NCBI RefSeq assembly: GCF_000687455.2
Contig: NZ_JGVW01000070.1
Location: 1 to 64,000, forward strand
Reading direction: 5' to 3'
Length of the DNA: 64,000 nt
Source: Burkholderia sp. lig30
GTDB taxonomy: Bacteria; Pseudomonadota; Gammaproteobacteria; Burkholderiales; Burkholderiaceae
The position numbers and the translations under genes were made by a program. The notes under the pieces were generated by a model. The model was given only the letters and a program-made list of their open reading frames with translations, had not been told where the DNA came from and made no database searches. Of this stretch, positions 1 through 9,177 are shown one piece after another. Numbering within the stretch: the stretch's first letter is position 1; every line of letters begins with the position of its first letter.

Positions 1-511
1 ATTTCCGGCCGGGAAATCGATGGCCGGGAAATTGGCCGGCCCGCGTGGGCGCACCGCACCCCCAGCACCCAACCCAATGCGCCGCGCCCGGCAAGCCGGA
101 TCGGAGCCGGCGCGGCCACGTCTCTCGCGCTGCTCATGCCTCCCGGCACTTGCGCACGTAAAGCAGCCAGCGCGAATACCCCGCAGCAACCGTCCACCCG
201 CCCAGTGCCGCATCGTCCGCGGGCGAGCGCTCCCTCGGACGACGCCGTGACCGCCATTGCGCCCCGGCCACGCGCCAGGCCTCCCTTCCGATCGTTCCCG
301 ACCCACGTGAATATGACGACTGCACAAGTCGAGCAGACCACGTCCGTGCCGACAAGATGCCCGCGCAGGACCGCATCGAGCGATTCGATTCGCTCGACGA
401 TGTATTCCCGCCCGGATATACGTCACAACAGCTGTCAGCCAATGGCTGCGTCCCGAAGCAAGGTGGTGTGGCCGATCGAGGGTTGTTGAAGTGAACGTTT
501 TCGAATTCGGC
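1..511. other. No supportable gene
   Basis: Several short overlapping open frames exist on both strands but none has a recognisable domain, a convincing ribosome binding site or consistent codon use. A degraded gene running in from the left edge cannot be excluded. Confidence 0.4.
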
Positions 512-1144
512 TCAACCGAGTCGTTCCAGCAATTCGACTGCGGACATCATGATGCCGCCAGCAGCGATAACGACCAGCAGCGCTCCCGAGATGCGCAGCA
601 TGGCGCGGCGAAACACCGGCTTCAGAATCTTGCCGGCGAGCAGATAAGCCAGCGCCAGCGTCGAAAAATCGAGAATGAACCAGATCATTGCCAGTAAGGC
701 AATGCTCGAGTCGGTATCCTCGGTAATGTCGATGAATTGCGGAATAAAAGATGCAAAAAAAATGAATTCTTTCGGGTTTGAAATGGCAATGACGAATCCT
801 TTCAAAATTCCTTCATGTCGGGGCTTATTCGATGTCGATTTGTAATCGCTCGAACAGGACTCTCGAAAGATCCTCCATCCGATATATGCGATATAACAGG
901 CGCCTGCCAGTTTGAGCAGGTTGAATGCGGACTCGTTGATGGCGAGCACTTCTTTCACCAGCATGGCCGAAAGGAGGATCACCATGAGCGACGCCGCGTT
1001 CATACCGAAGATCGTTTTCAATGCGTTCGTCGATCCACCGGCCATCCCCGCGCCCGTAACGCGTGCGGCAACCGGGTCAGGGAGCGCAATCGTGATAATG
1101 GCCGCCACCACATAAAGCGCGAAAATACTGAAATCGATTTGCAT
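512..1144 (-). CDS. LysE/RhtB-family amino-acid exporter
   Basis: A 210-residue inner-membrane protein with about six hydrophobic segments, the size and pattern of the LysE/RhtB family that exports amino acids or their derivatives. The conserved early PGP-like turn reads PDP here (around residue 23), a departure from most members. The gene and its upstream region are clearly lower in GC and less codon-biased than the neighbours, suggesting recent acquisition. It is isolated, so no substrate can be inferred from context. Family is fairly certain; substrate unknown. Confidence 0.8.
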   Translation of the reverse strand: MQIDFSIFALYVVAAIITIALPDPVAARVTGAGMAGGSTNALKTIFGMNAASLMVILLSAMLVKEVLAINESAFNLLKLAGACYIAYIGWRIFRESCSSDYKSTSNKPRHEGILKGFVIAISNPKEFIFFASFIPQFIDITEDTDSSIALLAMIWFILDFSTLALAYLLAGKILKPVFRRAMLRISGALLVVIAAGGIMMSAVELLERLG

Positions 1145-1623
1145 CTCATCCGTTCCTTACACATTGCCAACCGAATTGAACGGACAACGCAACGCTCTCT
1201 CCAGCGCTTTCAACGCTGATGTTGTTTCCGGCGATCTGCTTCGCGATGGCGGCCTCGTGCCGTCGAAACAAAGCCGCCATCGGCATACGCCGCTTGCGGT
1301 GCGGGACCGATGATTGGCCTGTCGTTTTTCGCTGCGCGGTAATCCGGGTTTGGGCTACGCTTGATTCGATATCTGGCGTGCGGCCGAGAAATTCGTTATG
1401 TATCTAAATATACATCGGATGGTGCGGCAGTTCGTATTGTTTGTGTGCAATTAGTGCGGCATTATCCGGAATCCCGCGTGATTGAAAATCATTTCTCGAG
1501 CGCGACGCGCGGATCATCGAATTTGGTCGTCGTCGAGTCATTGGATCTCGCCGCCATTGCCCGAATACACTCGATCGGCATCGCTGCAGGGGCGGACGCC
1601 GCGCGCTTTCCGACGCGAGGTGG
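1145..1623. other. Intergenic region, relatively AT-rich
   Basis: Upstream region of the LysE-type gene and downstream of the LysR gene. Short open frames here lack domains or good start signals. It presumably holds the exporter promoter; no clear operator seen. Confidence 0.35.
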
Positions 1624-2607
1624 TTACGGGTTGCCCCCTTCGATCAGTGCCGGCACCGCGTCGCGCATCATCGCGACGAATCGAAGCAGTCTCGACGGGT
1701 AGAACTGCGCATGCGGGTAGGTCAGGAATACCGGCAGCGGCGCCGCCTGCCAATCCGGTGTGAGGTGGAGCAAGCGTTTGTGCGCGAGATCGTCAGCCAG
1801 CAGCCACGCCGAACTGACGCACACCCCCGTGCCGAGCAGCGCCGCGGCGCGCAGCGCGAACAGGCTGTCGGTGCTGACACGCGGGCGGATCGCAATGCGC
1901 CGCGTCTCGCCCGTGACCGCATGTGTCAACGACACTTCATTGCGGTAATACGTACGCAAAGCCAGCCAGGGCAATGCTGCGAGATCTTCGGGGGCGTCGG
2001 GCACGTCGGTGCCGTCGAGCACCGACGGTGCGGCGACCACGATGCGCGGCACCTTCGACAGGCGGATCGCGACGACCGACGGATCGGCCGGCTCGCCGAC
2101 CTGGATCGCGCAATCGATGCCGCTGCCGATGAAGTCCCGCACGTCGTCCTGCAGCAGCCATTCCACATTGACCCGAGGGCAGGCTTTCAGGAACGCGGCC
2201 AATGGCCCGACAAACCGCTCCTGGCCGAATGCGTGCGGCACAGCCACGCGCAGCAGCCCCTCGGGCTCTTCCTGCGCGCCGCGCATATCGGCTTCGAACG
2301 ACGCCCAGCTCGCCAGCAGTTCCTTCGCGCGCTTGAAGCACCGCTCGCCGTCGACCGTCAGCCGCATCGTATGCGTGGAGCGCTGCAGCAAGCGCACGCC
2401 GAGCGATCGCTCGAGCGCCTGCAGGCGTCGGCTGATCGTCGGCTGCGTGGCGTGCAATTGCGCCGCCGCCGCCGACAAACTGCCCGACTCGACTATGCGT
2501 ACGAATGTTTCCATCAGCTGGAACCGATGGCCGGCGCCGTCCATTGGCGCGGCGGAGGATTGGGAAAGCCCGCGAGGGACGGGCGTGGCAGGGCGTTTTA
2601 CGGTCAT
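1624..2607 (-). CDS. LysR-family transcriptional regulator
   Basis: A 327-residue LysR regulator. The N-terminal winged helix-turn-helix includes the typical SLSAAAAQLHATQPTISRR segment, followed by the effector-binding domain. The ATG at 2607 was chosen because GGA lies just upstream; an upstream TTG at 2625 and inner ATGs at 2544 and 2514 are alternatives. It is divergent from the MFS gene that starts at 2712, the usual arrangement for a LysR protein and the gene it controls, so it probably regulates that transporter. The inducer is unknown. Confidence 0.88.
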   Translation of the reverse strand: MTVKRPATPVPRGLSQSSAAPMDGAGHRFQLMETFVRIVESGSLSAAAAQLHATQPTISRRLQALERSLGVRLLQRSTHTMRLTVDGERCFKRAKELLASWASFEADMRGAQEEPEGLLRVAVPHAFGQERFVGPLAAFLKACPRVNVEWLLQDDVRDFIGSGIDCAIQVGEPADPSVVAIRLSKVPRIVVAAPSVLDGTDVPDAPEDLAALPWLALRTYYRNEVSLTHAVTGETRRIAIRPRVSTDSLFALRAAALLGTGVCVSSAWLLADDLAHKRLLHLTPDWQAAPLPVFLTYPHAQFYPSRLLRFVAMMRDAVPALIEGGNP

Positions 2608-2711
2608 GCGTCCAGCGTATAACAAATGTACATCCAGCGGTACTACCGTCGACCGCCGTGGTGCCCCACACTCGCGTCCATTCCTTCCGATCTGAAACCA
2701 GGACGTACACC
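2608..2711. promoter_or_regulatory. Divergent LysR/MFS promoter region
   Basis: The short gap contains an imperfect dyad around 2617-2631 (GTATAAC...TGTAC type), a plausible LysR box shared by both divergent genes. Assignment is by position and symmetry only. Confidence 0.3.
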
Positions 2712-3947
2712 ATGTCTACGCCACAGAATCTCGAAGCAGCGGCGGCCGCGACGCTCGGCAAGACCGCCCCGCATGTCGCCGCGCCGATCCTCAGCCGCCG
2801 GCTGGTGCTGCTGCTCGCCGCCGGGGCTGGCCTGGGCGTCGCGCCGCTTTACTACAGCCAGCCCATGCTCGGCGTGCTCGGGCCGGACATCGGCGTATCG
2901 GCGCGGACGGTCGGATTCGTGCCGACCTTGACGCAGCTCGGCTACGCGCTCGGCATCCTGCTGCTTGCCCCGCTGGGCGACCGCTTCGACCGGCGCCGCG
3001 TGATCCTGGTCAAGGCCGCGGCACTCGTGGGCGCATTGTTGCTGGCCGCCGTCGCGCCGTCGATCGGCCCGCTGCTTGCCGCAAGCCTCGCGATCGGCAT
3101 GGCCGCGACGATGGCGCAGGACATCGTGCCGGCGGCGGCCACGCTCGCGCCCGACGCGCATCGCGGCAAGGCCGTGGGAACCGTGATGACCGGGCTGCTG
3201 ATGGGGATCCTGCTGTCGCGGGTGGTCAGCGGTTTCGTCGCCGAGAATGTCGGCTGGCGTGCGATGTTCGTCATCGCCGCCGCGAGCGTCGCGGCGATCG
3301 GCGTCGCCGCGTCGCGCGGGCTGCCGAGCTTCCAGCCGACCACTCGCCTGCCGTACCGCTCGCTGATCGGTTCGCTCGGCACGCTCTGGAGGCAGTACCC
3401 CGCGCTGCGGCGCGCGGCGCTCGCGCAAGGGCTGCTGTCGGTCGGTTTCAGTGCGTTCTGGTCGACGCTCGCGGTCATGCTGCACGCCGCGCCGTTCCAT
3501 CTCGGCAGTGCCGCGGCGGGCGCGTTCGGCCTGGCCGGCGCGGCCGGCGCACTGGCCGCGCCGATCGCGGGGCGCCTCGCGGATCGCCGCGGGCCCGAGT
3601 GGGTCGCGCGGCTCGGGATCGGTGTCGCCGCGCTGTCGTTCGCGGCGATGGCCCTGGGCCTGCTCATGTCGCCGCATGCGCAACTGGGCCTCCTCGCCGT
3701 GAGCACGGTCGGTTTCGATCTCGGCGTGCAGGCGACGCTGATTGCTCACCAGACCATCGTCTACGGCATCGACCCGGCGTCGCGCAGCCGCCTCAATGCC
3801 GTGTTGTTCGTCGGCATGTTCATCGGGATGGCGGCTGGCGCCGCGCTCGGCAGCGCGCTGCTCGCGCAATGGGGCTGGATCGCGGTGATTGCGCTGGCCG
3901 TGTCGACGTCGCTCACGGCGCTGGCGGTACGGCTGCGCCGCAAGTGA
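2712..3947 (+). CDS. MFS transporter (drug/sugar efflux type)
   Basis: A 411-residue major facilitator protein with about twelve hydrophobic segments. The loop GDRFDRRRV after the second helix is the family's DRxxRR-type signature, and GRLADRRGP marks the equivalent loop in the second half. The ATG at 2712 was preferred over a much longer upstream open frame because the latter is antisense to the LysR gene. It resembles the YnfM/DHA1 group of efflux pumps. Control by the divergent LysR regulator is inferred from position; the substrate is unknown. Confidence 0.88.
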   Translation: MSTPQNLEAAAAATLGKTAPHVAAPILSRRLVLLLAAGAGLGVAPLYYSQPMLGVLGPDIGVSARTVGFVPTLTQLGYALGILLLAPLGDRFDRRRVILVKAAALVGALLLAAVAPSIGPLLAASLAIGMAATMAQDIVPAAATLAPDAHRGKAVGTVMTGLLMGILLSRVVSGFVAENVGWRAMFVIAAASVAAIGVAASRGLPSFQPTTRLPYRSLIGSLGTLWRQYPALRRAALAQGLLSVGFSAFWSTLAVMLHAAPFHLGSAAAGAFGLAGAAGALAAPIAGRLADRRGPEWVARLGIGVAALSFAAMALGLLMSPHAQLGLLAVSTVGFDLGVQATLIAHQTIVYGIDPASRSRLNAVLFVGMFIGMAAGAALGSALLAQWGWIAVIALAVSTSLTALAVRLRRK

Positions 3948-3973
3948 CGCGCGAGCCGAGCCCGTGCGCCGTG

Positions 3974-4006
3974 CGGATGGGCGAGCGGCAGACGCGCGCC
4001 CATCCG
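3974..4006. terminator. Hairpin between convergent genes
   Basis: Perfect 10-bp inverted repeat CGGATGGGCG / CGCCCATCCG with a 13-nt loop, just after the MFS gene and before the convergent dehydrogenase. A second GC-rich hairpin (GCCCCGG/CCGGGGC) lies at 4051-4077. T-runs are weak, so termination is inferred from structure and position. Confidence 0.4.
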
Positions 4007-4087
4007 TTCGCGCAAAGCGGCAACCGCGCCGCGTGCTGCGTTGAACGACGGCCCCGGCGGCGCTGACCGGCCGGGGCTGGCGCGACG

Positions 4088-5185
4088 TCACCCGACCGAC
4101 GGCTGGACGATGATTTTCACATTGCGGTCCTTGTTGTTGACGAGCTCGTCGAAGCCCTTCGACACGATGTCGGCGAGCGGGATGCGCCCGGTGATCAGCG
4201 GCGCGACATCGATGCGGCCGTCGGCGATGAAGCGGATCACGTCGGCAAACTCGCCGTTGTAGGCCAGCGATCCGATCACTTCCTTCTCGGTCGACACGAT
4301 ATCGAAGAAGTTGAATTCGGTCGGCTTCTCGAATATGCCGACCATCACGGATTTCCCGGCCTTGCGGATTACGTCGATCGCGAGCTTCGCGGTCGACGTG
4401 TTGCCGATGCACTCGAACGAGACATCCGCGCCGTAGCCGCCGGTCAGTGCCTTGACCTGCGCGACCGCGTCGGCTTCCTTGGGGTCGATCACGAGGCTGG
4501 CGCCGACTTCCAGCGCCTTCTGCTTGCGGGCCGACGACATCTCCAGCGCGATCACCCGCCCGGCGCCGGCGGCCCTGGCGCACATGATCGTGCACAGGCC
4601 GATGGTGCCGGCGCCGACCACCACGACGGTCTGACCGACGATGCTGCCGGCTTTCTTCACCGCATGGAGCCCGACCGCGAGCGGCTCGATCAGCGCGCCC
4701 GCCTCGGTCGGGAAATCGTCCGGCAGCTTGTAGAGCAGTTCGGCCGGAACGTTCACGTACTCGGCGAATGCGCCGTTGTTCATCAGCCCCGTGAACGCGA
4801 GGCGCTCGCAGATGTTGTACAGGCCATGCGTGCAGTAATAGCACTGGCCGCAGTGCTGGCATGCGTCGGCGGTTACCCGTTCGCCGACCTCGAAGCCCGT
4901 CACGCCTGCGCCGAGCTCCGCGATTTCCCCGCTGAATTCGTGACCGAGAATGCAGTGTCCCTTCAGGCCCGTCAGCGGGTGTGGCTGGTCGACCGGGATG
5001 AAGACCGGGCCTGCGACATACTCATGCAGATCCGAGCCGCAGATGCCGCACCAATGCACGCGGATCTTCACCCACCCCGCGGCAGGTTTGTCCGGGACAG
5101 GCACTTCCTCGATGCGGATGTCGTGGCGGCCGCGCCAGACCGCGGCTTTCATGCTGGGCCGATACGTCGATGCCAAATCGTTCAC
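4088..5185 (-). CDS. Zinc-dependent 2,3-butanediol-type alcohol dehydrogenase
   Basis: A 365-residue medium-chain dehydrogenase. It shows the catalytic zinc site (HWCGICGSDLHEY), GHEFSGE, the four-cysteine structural zinc lobe (CQHCGQCYYC) and the Rossmann motif VVGAGTIGL. The overall sequence resembles (R,R)-butanediol dehydrogenases that interconvert acetoin and 2,3-butanediol with NAD. The GTG start at 5185 has GGAGA seven bases upstream; an ATG at 5152 (MKAAVW) is an alternative. A possible sigma-54 promoter and repeated GTGAGAC boxes lie upstream, which would suit an acetoin-type activator, but none is encoded here. Confidence 0.85.
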   Translation of the reverse strand: MNDLASTYRPSMKAAVWRGRHDIRIEEVPVPDKPAAGWVKIRVHWCGICGSDLHEYVAGPVFIPVDQPHPLTGLKGHCILGHEFSGEIAELGAGVTGFEVGERVTADACQHCGQCYYCTHGLYNICERLAFTGLMNNGAFAEYVNVPAELLYKLPDDFPTEAGALIEPLAVGLHAVKKAGSIVGQTVVVVGAGTIGLCTIMCARAAGAGRVIALEMSSARKQKALEVGASLVIDPKEADAVAQVKALTGGYGADVSFECIGNTSTAKLAIDVIRKAGKSVMVGIFEKPTEFNFFDIVSTEKEVIGSLAYNGEFADVIRFIADGRIDVAPLITGRIPLADIVSKGFDELVNNKDRNVKIIVQPSVG

Positions 5186-5283
5186 GTTGTTGTCTCCGTC
5201 AGTCAGAATCGTTGTCGAACGTCGAAGACGACGCGGATCCCGCCCGGGCGGGCGTCGCATCGCCTTTCGCGTCCGCGATGCTT

Positions 5284-5300
5284 ATGCAGGAACGATGCCC
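5284..5300 (-). promoter_or_regulatory. Possible sigma-54 (-24/-12) promoter
   Basis: On the minus strand the sequence GGGCATCGTTCCTGCAT keeps the invariant GG-N10-GC spacing, about 100 bases before the dehydrogenase start. The match around the invariant bases is only partial. Confidence 0.35.
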
Positions 5301-5423
5301 GGGCGATCGGGGGGCGCACCTCGCGCGACGATGCTGCGATGCAGGAGCGGGAAGTGCCGCGTGTGCGGGAGATGTCACACCGAATCGCCGGCGCGATTGC
5401 TGCGGCGCGGCGCGGGCGTGCGG

Positions 5424-5460
5424 GTGAGACGATGAGACGTCCGTCTCGCGGGCGTGAGAC
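5424..5460. promoter_or_regulatory. Clustered GTGAGAC boxes, candidate activator site
   Basis: GTGAGAC at 5424, a GAGACG-TC-CGTCTC dyad at 5434-5447 and GTGAGAC again at 5454 form a compact cluster about 125-160 bases upstream of the proposed sigma-54 promoter, the usual place for an enhancer-binding-protein site. Function is inferred. Confidence 0.35.
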
Positions 5461-5541
5461 GCGCGGCGCCGACGAGCGCCGCGGTCGCGGGCCGTTTCCG
5501 GAGGGCAACGGGCGGCGCCGGCCGGACGCCGGCGCGGCCGC

Positions 5542-7029
5542 TCATCGGAGCGTGACTGAAACGAACTTGCGCGCGTTGTTGCGCTGGATCAGCACGGCGA
5601 TCACTTTCCCGGCTTTCGCTTCCAGGGCGGGCACCTGATCCGGCGTCTCGATGAGCGTGTCGTTGAGTTCCAGCACGACGTCGCCCGGCTGGATGCCTGC
5701 GCTTGCCGCAGGTCCATGCACCTCGTCCACCATCATGCCGACCGCGAGGCCGGTCGTGCGGCGTTCGTCGTCCGTCAGCGGGTGCATCGTCAGGCCGAGG
5801 CGATCGCCAGCGCTGCCGCCGGCGGCGGCAGGTTCCGGGCCGGCGCTCTCTCCGAACGCACCGGCTCCGACGGTAACGGGCAGCGTCATCGGCCGCCGGT
5901 TGCGGACGATCCTGAGCGACGTTCGGGTTCCCGGCGGCAGCGCCGCGGCGTCCTCGGCCAGCTCGGCCGAGCTGCCGATCGCCTTGTTGCCGATCTTCAC
6001 GATCACGTCGCCCGGCTTGAGGCCGATGGCGGCGGCGGGCGTGCCGGGTTCGACGGAATTGACGAGCGCGCCCGCCGGCCGCGGCAGGCCGAACGCGGCG
6101 GCCAGGCCTGGGCCGACGTCCTGCACCTCGAGGCCGAAGCCGCCCGCCGACGCCTTGCGCTGGGCTTGCGCTTGCGCGCGCACCTTGGCCGCCAGGTTGA
6201 TCGGAATGGCAAACGTCAGGCTCGGGTAGCGGTCCGCGCCCGAATAGATCTCGACGGCGATGCCGACCACCTCGCCGGCACGGTTGAACAGCGGGCCGCC
6301 CGAATTGTCCGGGTTGGAGGCGACGTCGGTTTGAAAGAACGGAAAGCTGCTGCCGTCCGGCAGCGTGCGGGACATGGCGCTGATGATGCCCGTGGTGACG
6401 GTATTCCCGTAGCTGTCCGGCGAGCCGATCGTCAACACCTGCTCGCCGACCCGCACGTGCGACGAATCGCCGAGCTTGACGGTCGGCAGCTTCGTCGCGT
6501 CGATCTGAAGCAGCGCGACGTCGCTTTGCGCGTCGACCGCGATGACGCTGGCCTTGAACTCGCGTCGGTCGGTCAGGCGGACGGTCAGCTCGGTCGCCTG
6601 ATCCACGACATGGGCGGTCGTCACGATCAGCCCGTCCGCACTGACGATGAATCCGGAGCCGGTGCCCGAGATCGCGCGCGGCGCATTCTCCTTGGCGACG
6701 GGCTGGTGCGGCGCGCCGCGCTTGAAGAACGCGTAGAACGGATCGTCGGGATCGAGCGCATCGGGCGCCGGGGCGGATGCCGATGCCGATGGCTGCGGCT
6801 CTGGCGTCGCCGGGCTGATGTTCACGACGGCGGGGCCGTATCGCTCGACGATGGTCGGAAAATCGACCGCCGGCGCAGCCAGTCTGGCCTGGGCGCCGCG
6901 CTTGTCCTTCGCCGGCGGCGCTGCGATGCTGGCTGCGATTGCCGTTGGCGGCGGCCACGGAGCGCCGGCAAGCACGACCGAAATCGCCGTGGCGCGAAGC
7001 AGGGAGCGGACGAGCGTCTGGCGAAGCAC
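5542..7029 (-). CDS. Do-family periplasmic serine protease (DegP/MucD-like)
   Basis: A 495-residue HtrA-type protease for quality control of envelope proteins. Order: signal peptide, trypsin-like domain with His in TAHVV, Asp in SDVALL and nucleophile Ser in DNSGGPL, then two PDZ domains (roughly residues 295-385 and 405-490). The usual NPGNSGG reads NPDNSGG here. The GTG start at 7029 has a strong GGAGGTG six bases upstream and places the signal peptide at the N-terminus. It stands alone. The protease class is certain; which Do paralogue it is cannot be settled. Confidence 0.9.
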   Translation of the reverse strand: MLRQTLVRSLLRATAISVVLAGAPWPPPTAIAASIAAPPAKDKRGAQARLAAPAVDFPTIVERYGPAVVNISPATPEPQPSASASAPAPDALDPDDPFYAFFKRGAPHQPVAKENAPRAISGTGSGFIVSADGLIVTTAHVVDQATELTVRLTDRREFKASVIAVDAQSDVALLQIDATKLPTVKLGDSSHVRVGEQVLTIGSPDSYGNTVTTGIISAMSRTLPDGSSFPFFQTDVASNPDNSGGPLFNRAGEVVGIAVEIYSGADRYPSLTFAIPINLAAKVRAQAQAQRKASAGGFGLEVQDVGPGLAAAFGLPRPAGALVNSVEPGTPAAAIGLKPGDVIVKIGNKAIGSSAELAEDAAALPPGTRTSLRIVRNRRPMTLPVTVGAGAFGESAGPEPAAAGGSAGDRLGLTMHPLTDDERRTTGLAVGMMVDEVHGPAASAGIQPGDVVLELNDTLIETPDQVPALEAKAGKVIAVLIQRNNARKFVSVTLR

Positions 7030-7270
7030 AGTGCACCTCCAGGACGGTTGTGATGCAGGGGGCCGGCGCGCGAGGCCAACAAGCACGGGTGCTGGAAATT
7101 ATTGCATAGCGATGGCGACTTTGGCCGGTGCGGCAGGCCGTGATGACGGAAGGGGTTGCCCTGATTGCGGCGCGCGCGGCGCGATGCGCGCCGTCATCGT
7201 GCCGCGCTCGCGTGCGATCGACGCGTATGGCCCGGGCGGCCGCGACGGCGCCCGGCTGCGCGTCATGCCG

Positions 7271-7969
7271 TCAAGGCTTCGCGCCGATCACGAATTCGAA
7301 TGTCGCGATGCCATCGACGCCGCCCGTCACGTGGTCGCCCGGCTGCAGCGCGCCCACGCCGGCCGGCGTGCCGGTGAAGATCAGGTCGCCGGCTTGCAGT
7401 TCCACCGCCTGCGACACGTAGCTGACGATGTCCGGCACGGCCCAGATCATGTCGGCGAGATCGCCTTGCTGGCGCACGTCGCCGTTGACCGCGAGCCAGA
7501 TGCGGCCGCGCGCCGGGTGGCCGGTGGCGGCCGCGGGCCGCAGCGGCGTGACCGGCCCGGACGCGTCGAATCCCTTCGCCCAGTCCCACGGCCGGCCGAG
7601 CTTTTTCGCCTGGGCCTGCAGATCGCGGCGGGTCAGGTCGACGCCGACGCCATAGCCCCACACGCGGGACAGCGCGTCGGCCGGTTCGATCGATCGCCCG
7701 CCCCGGCCGATCGCGATCACGAGTTCGATCTCGTGATGCAGATCCGCAGTCAGCGGCGGATACGGAATGGTTCCGCGCGCCGGTACGACTGCATCGGCCG
7801 GCTTGGAGAAGAAGAACGGCGGCTCGCGATCGGGATCGGCGCCCATCTCGCGCGCATGCTCGGCGTAATTGCGGCCCACGCAGAACACGCGCCGCACCGG
7901 AAAGCGCGCGGACGATTGCTCGATTTCGACGGAAGGACGCTCGGGAGCGTCGATGACGTATTCGGACAT
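7271..7969 (-). CDS. Fumarylacetoacetate hydrolase-family enzyme, fumarylpyruvate hydrolase-like
   Basis: A 232-residue FAH-fold hydrolase. The metal-binding HHEIELV segment, the CVGRNYAEHAREMG motif and GDLIFTGTPAGVG are typical of the family. Length and the region PDREPPFFFSKPADAV resemble fumarylpyruvate hydrolases, which split fumarylpyruvate to fumarate and pyruvate in gentisate breakdown, but no other gentisate gene is nearby. The ATG at 7969 follows AGGCTTTCCG. It lies 128 bases downstream of, and in line with, an AraC-type regulator that may control it. Confidence 0.82.
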   Translation of the reverse strand: MSEYVIDAPERPSVEIEQSSARFPVRRVFCVGRNYAEHAREMGADPDREPPFFFSKPADAVVPARGTIPYPPLTADLHHEIELVIAIGRGGRSIEPADALSRVWGYGVGVDLTRRDLQAQAKKLGRPWDWAKGFDASGPVTPLRPAAATGHPARGRIWLAVNGDVRQQGDLADMIWAVPDIVSYVSQAVELQAGDLIFTGTPAGVGALQPGDHVTGGVDGIATFEFVIGAKP

Positions 7970-8097
7970 CGGAAAGCCTCGATTCGGAACAGGGACGGGA
8001 GCCGGCGCCCGCCGCGGGCGGCGCGCCGGCATGTCGTTCACGATAACCGAAGCGTGCCGCCGCACATGCGACGCAACTGCGGTTTTCCGGGACAAAA

Positions 8098-9018
8098 CTA
8101 CGCGTCGTCGTCCCGCCGCGCGGCATTGGCGTCGCGATACGCCTTTGGCGGCATCCCGACGCGCGCGCGAAAGCGCCGCGCGAAGTAGCCTTCGTCGCGG
8201 AAGCCGACCGAGCGCGCGATCTCGGCGATGCGCCGGTTCGTGTGCGCGAGCAGCGACTGTGCGAGCGCGATCCGGCGTTCGGTGACGAGATCGGTGAAGG
8301 TGCTGCCGGTTTCCTTGCGGATCAGGTGCGCGAGATAGTTCGGCGACAGGAACGCCGCTTCGGCGGTGCCGGCGAGCGTCAGGTCTTCGCGGGTCAGATT
8401 GGCGCGCACGTGGCGCAATACGCGCGCGAGCGCGTCGCGCCGTCCCGCGCGTTGCGCGCCGCGCTGCGCGAGCTTGTCGAGCGCGCCCGCGTACTGCGTG
8501 CAGACGAGGCCGATCAGTTGCAGCAGATAGCCGCGCAGCAGTGTCGTCGAGCCGAACGTGCGGGTCCGGTCGGCGTCGAGCATGCACAGCGCGAGCCGGC
8601 GCGCCTCGTCGAAGCTGTCGCCCGTCAGGATGAAATCCAGATGCTCCTGGAAGCGGAACGGCGTCAGTTCGGGGAAGCGGTGCGCGGGCACGTCCTCGAG
8701 ATCGAGCGGGTCGACGTCGAGATCGGCGCGCAGGAACGCCTGGCTGAAATTGATCACGATGAAGTGCGCGCCGGGCGGATGCGGAATCAGATGCTCGCGA
8801 TGCGGCAGGATGAACGCCAGCGCACCGCGCGGAAACGGCCGCGTGACGCCGCCGATCCGCTGCTCGGTGTCGCCGCCGAGATTGAACTGGATCTGGAAGT
8901 ACGCGTGCCGGTGCGGCTCGGTGATCGCTTGCCGCGACGCCTGATCGCGGATGTAGAAATCGAGCCGGTCGCTGCGTTCGGGCATCCCGTACAGGCGCGG
9001 CGGGGCTAAGGAGGGCAT
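8098..9018 (-). CDS. AraC-family transcriptional regulator
   Basis: A 306-residue regulator with an N-terminal cupin-like sensor (HRHAYFQIQF) and two C-terminal helix-turn-helix units ending in GFRDEGYFARRFRARVGMPPKAYR, the AraC/XylS signature. The ATG at 9018 sits within a purine-rich leader. It precedes the FAH-family hydrolase on the same strand, so that gene is the simplest target. The ligand is unknown. Confidence 0.88.
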   Translation of the reverse strand: MPSLAPPRLYGMPERSDRLDFYIRDQASRQAITEPHRHAYFQIQFNLGGDTEQRIGGVTRPFPRGALAFILPHREHLIPHPPGAHFIVINFSQAFLRADLDVDPLDLEDVPAHRFPELTPFRFQEHLDFILTGDSFDEARRLALCMLDADRTRTFGSTTLLRGYLLQLIGLVCTQYAGALDKLAQRGAQRAGRRDALARVLRHVRANLTREDLTLAGTAEAAFLSPNYLAHLIRKETGSTFTDLVTERRIALAQSLLAHTNRRIAEIARSVGFRDEGYFARRFRARVGMPPKAYRDANAARRDDDA

Positions 9019-9177
9019 GGCAGGTTCAGTCAGCACTGTGTGACGCGAATGGACCCGAGATGGTACAGCGAATGCGGATGCCGGGCGTGCGTCGCCGTCG
9101 CGTTGCGGCCGGCGATGCGCCGCCGGCCGGTGCCGCTTGCGCTGCCGCACCGAACCGAACCGTACCGCGCCGCAGGG

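Noticed and set aside
134..489. Overlapping 100-117-codon frames at the left edge
   Set aside because: No domains, no ribosome sites, both strands equally open.
2643..4862. 739-codon minus-strand frame over the MFS and dehydrogenase genes
   Set aside because: Runs out of frame through two real genes and has no recognisable domain.
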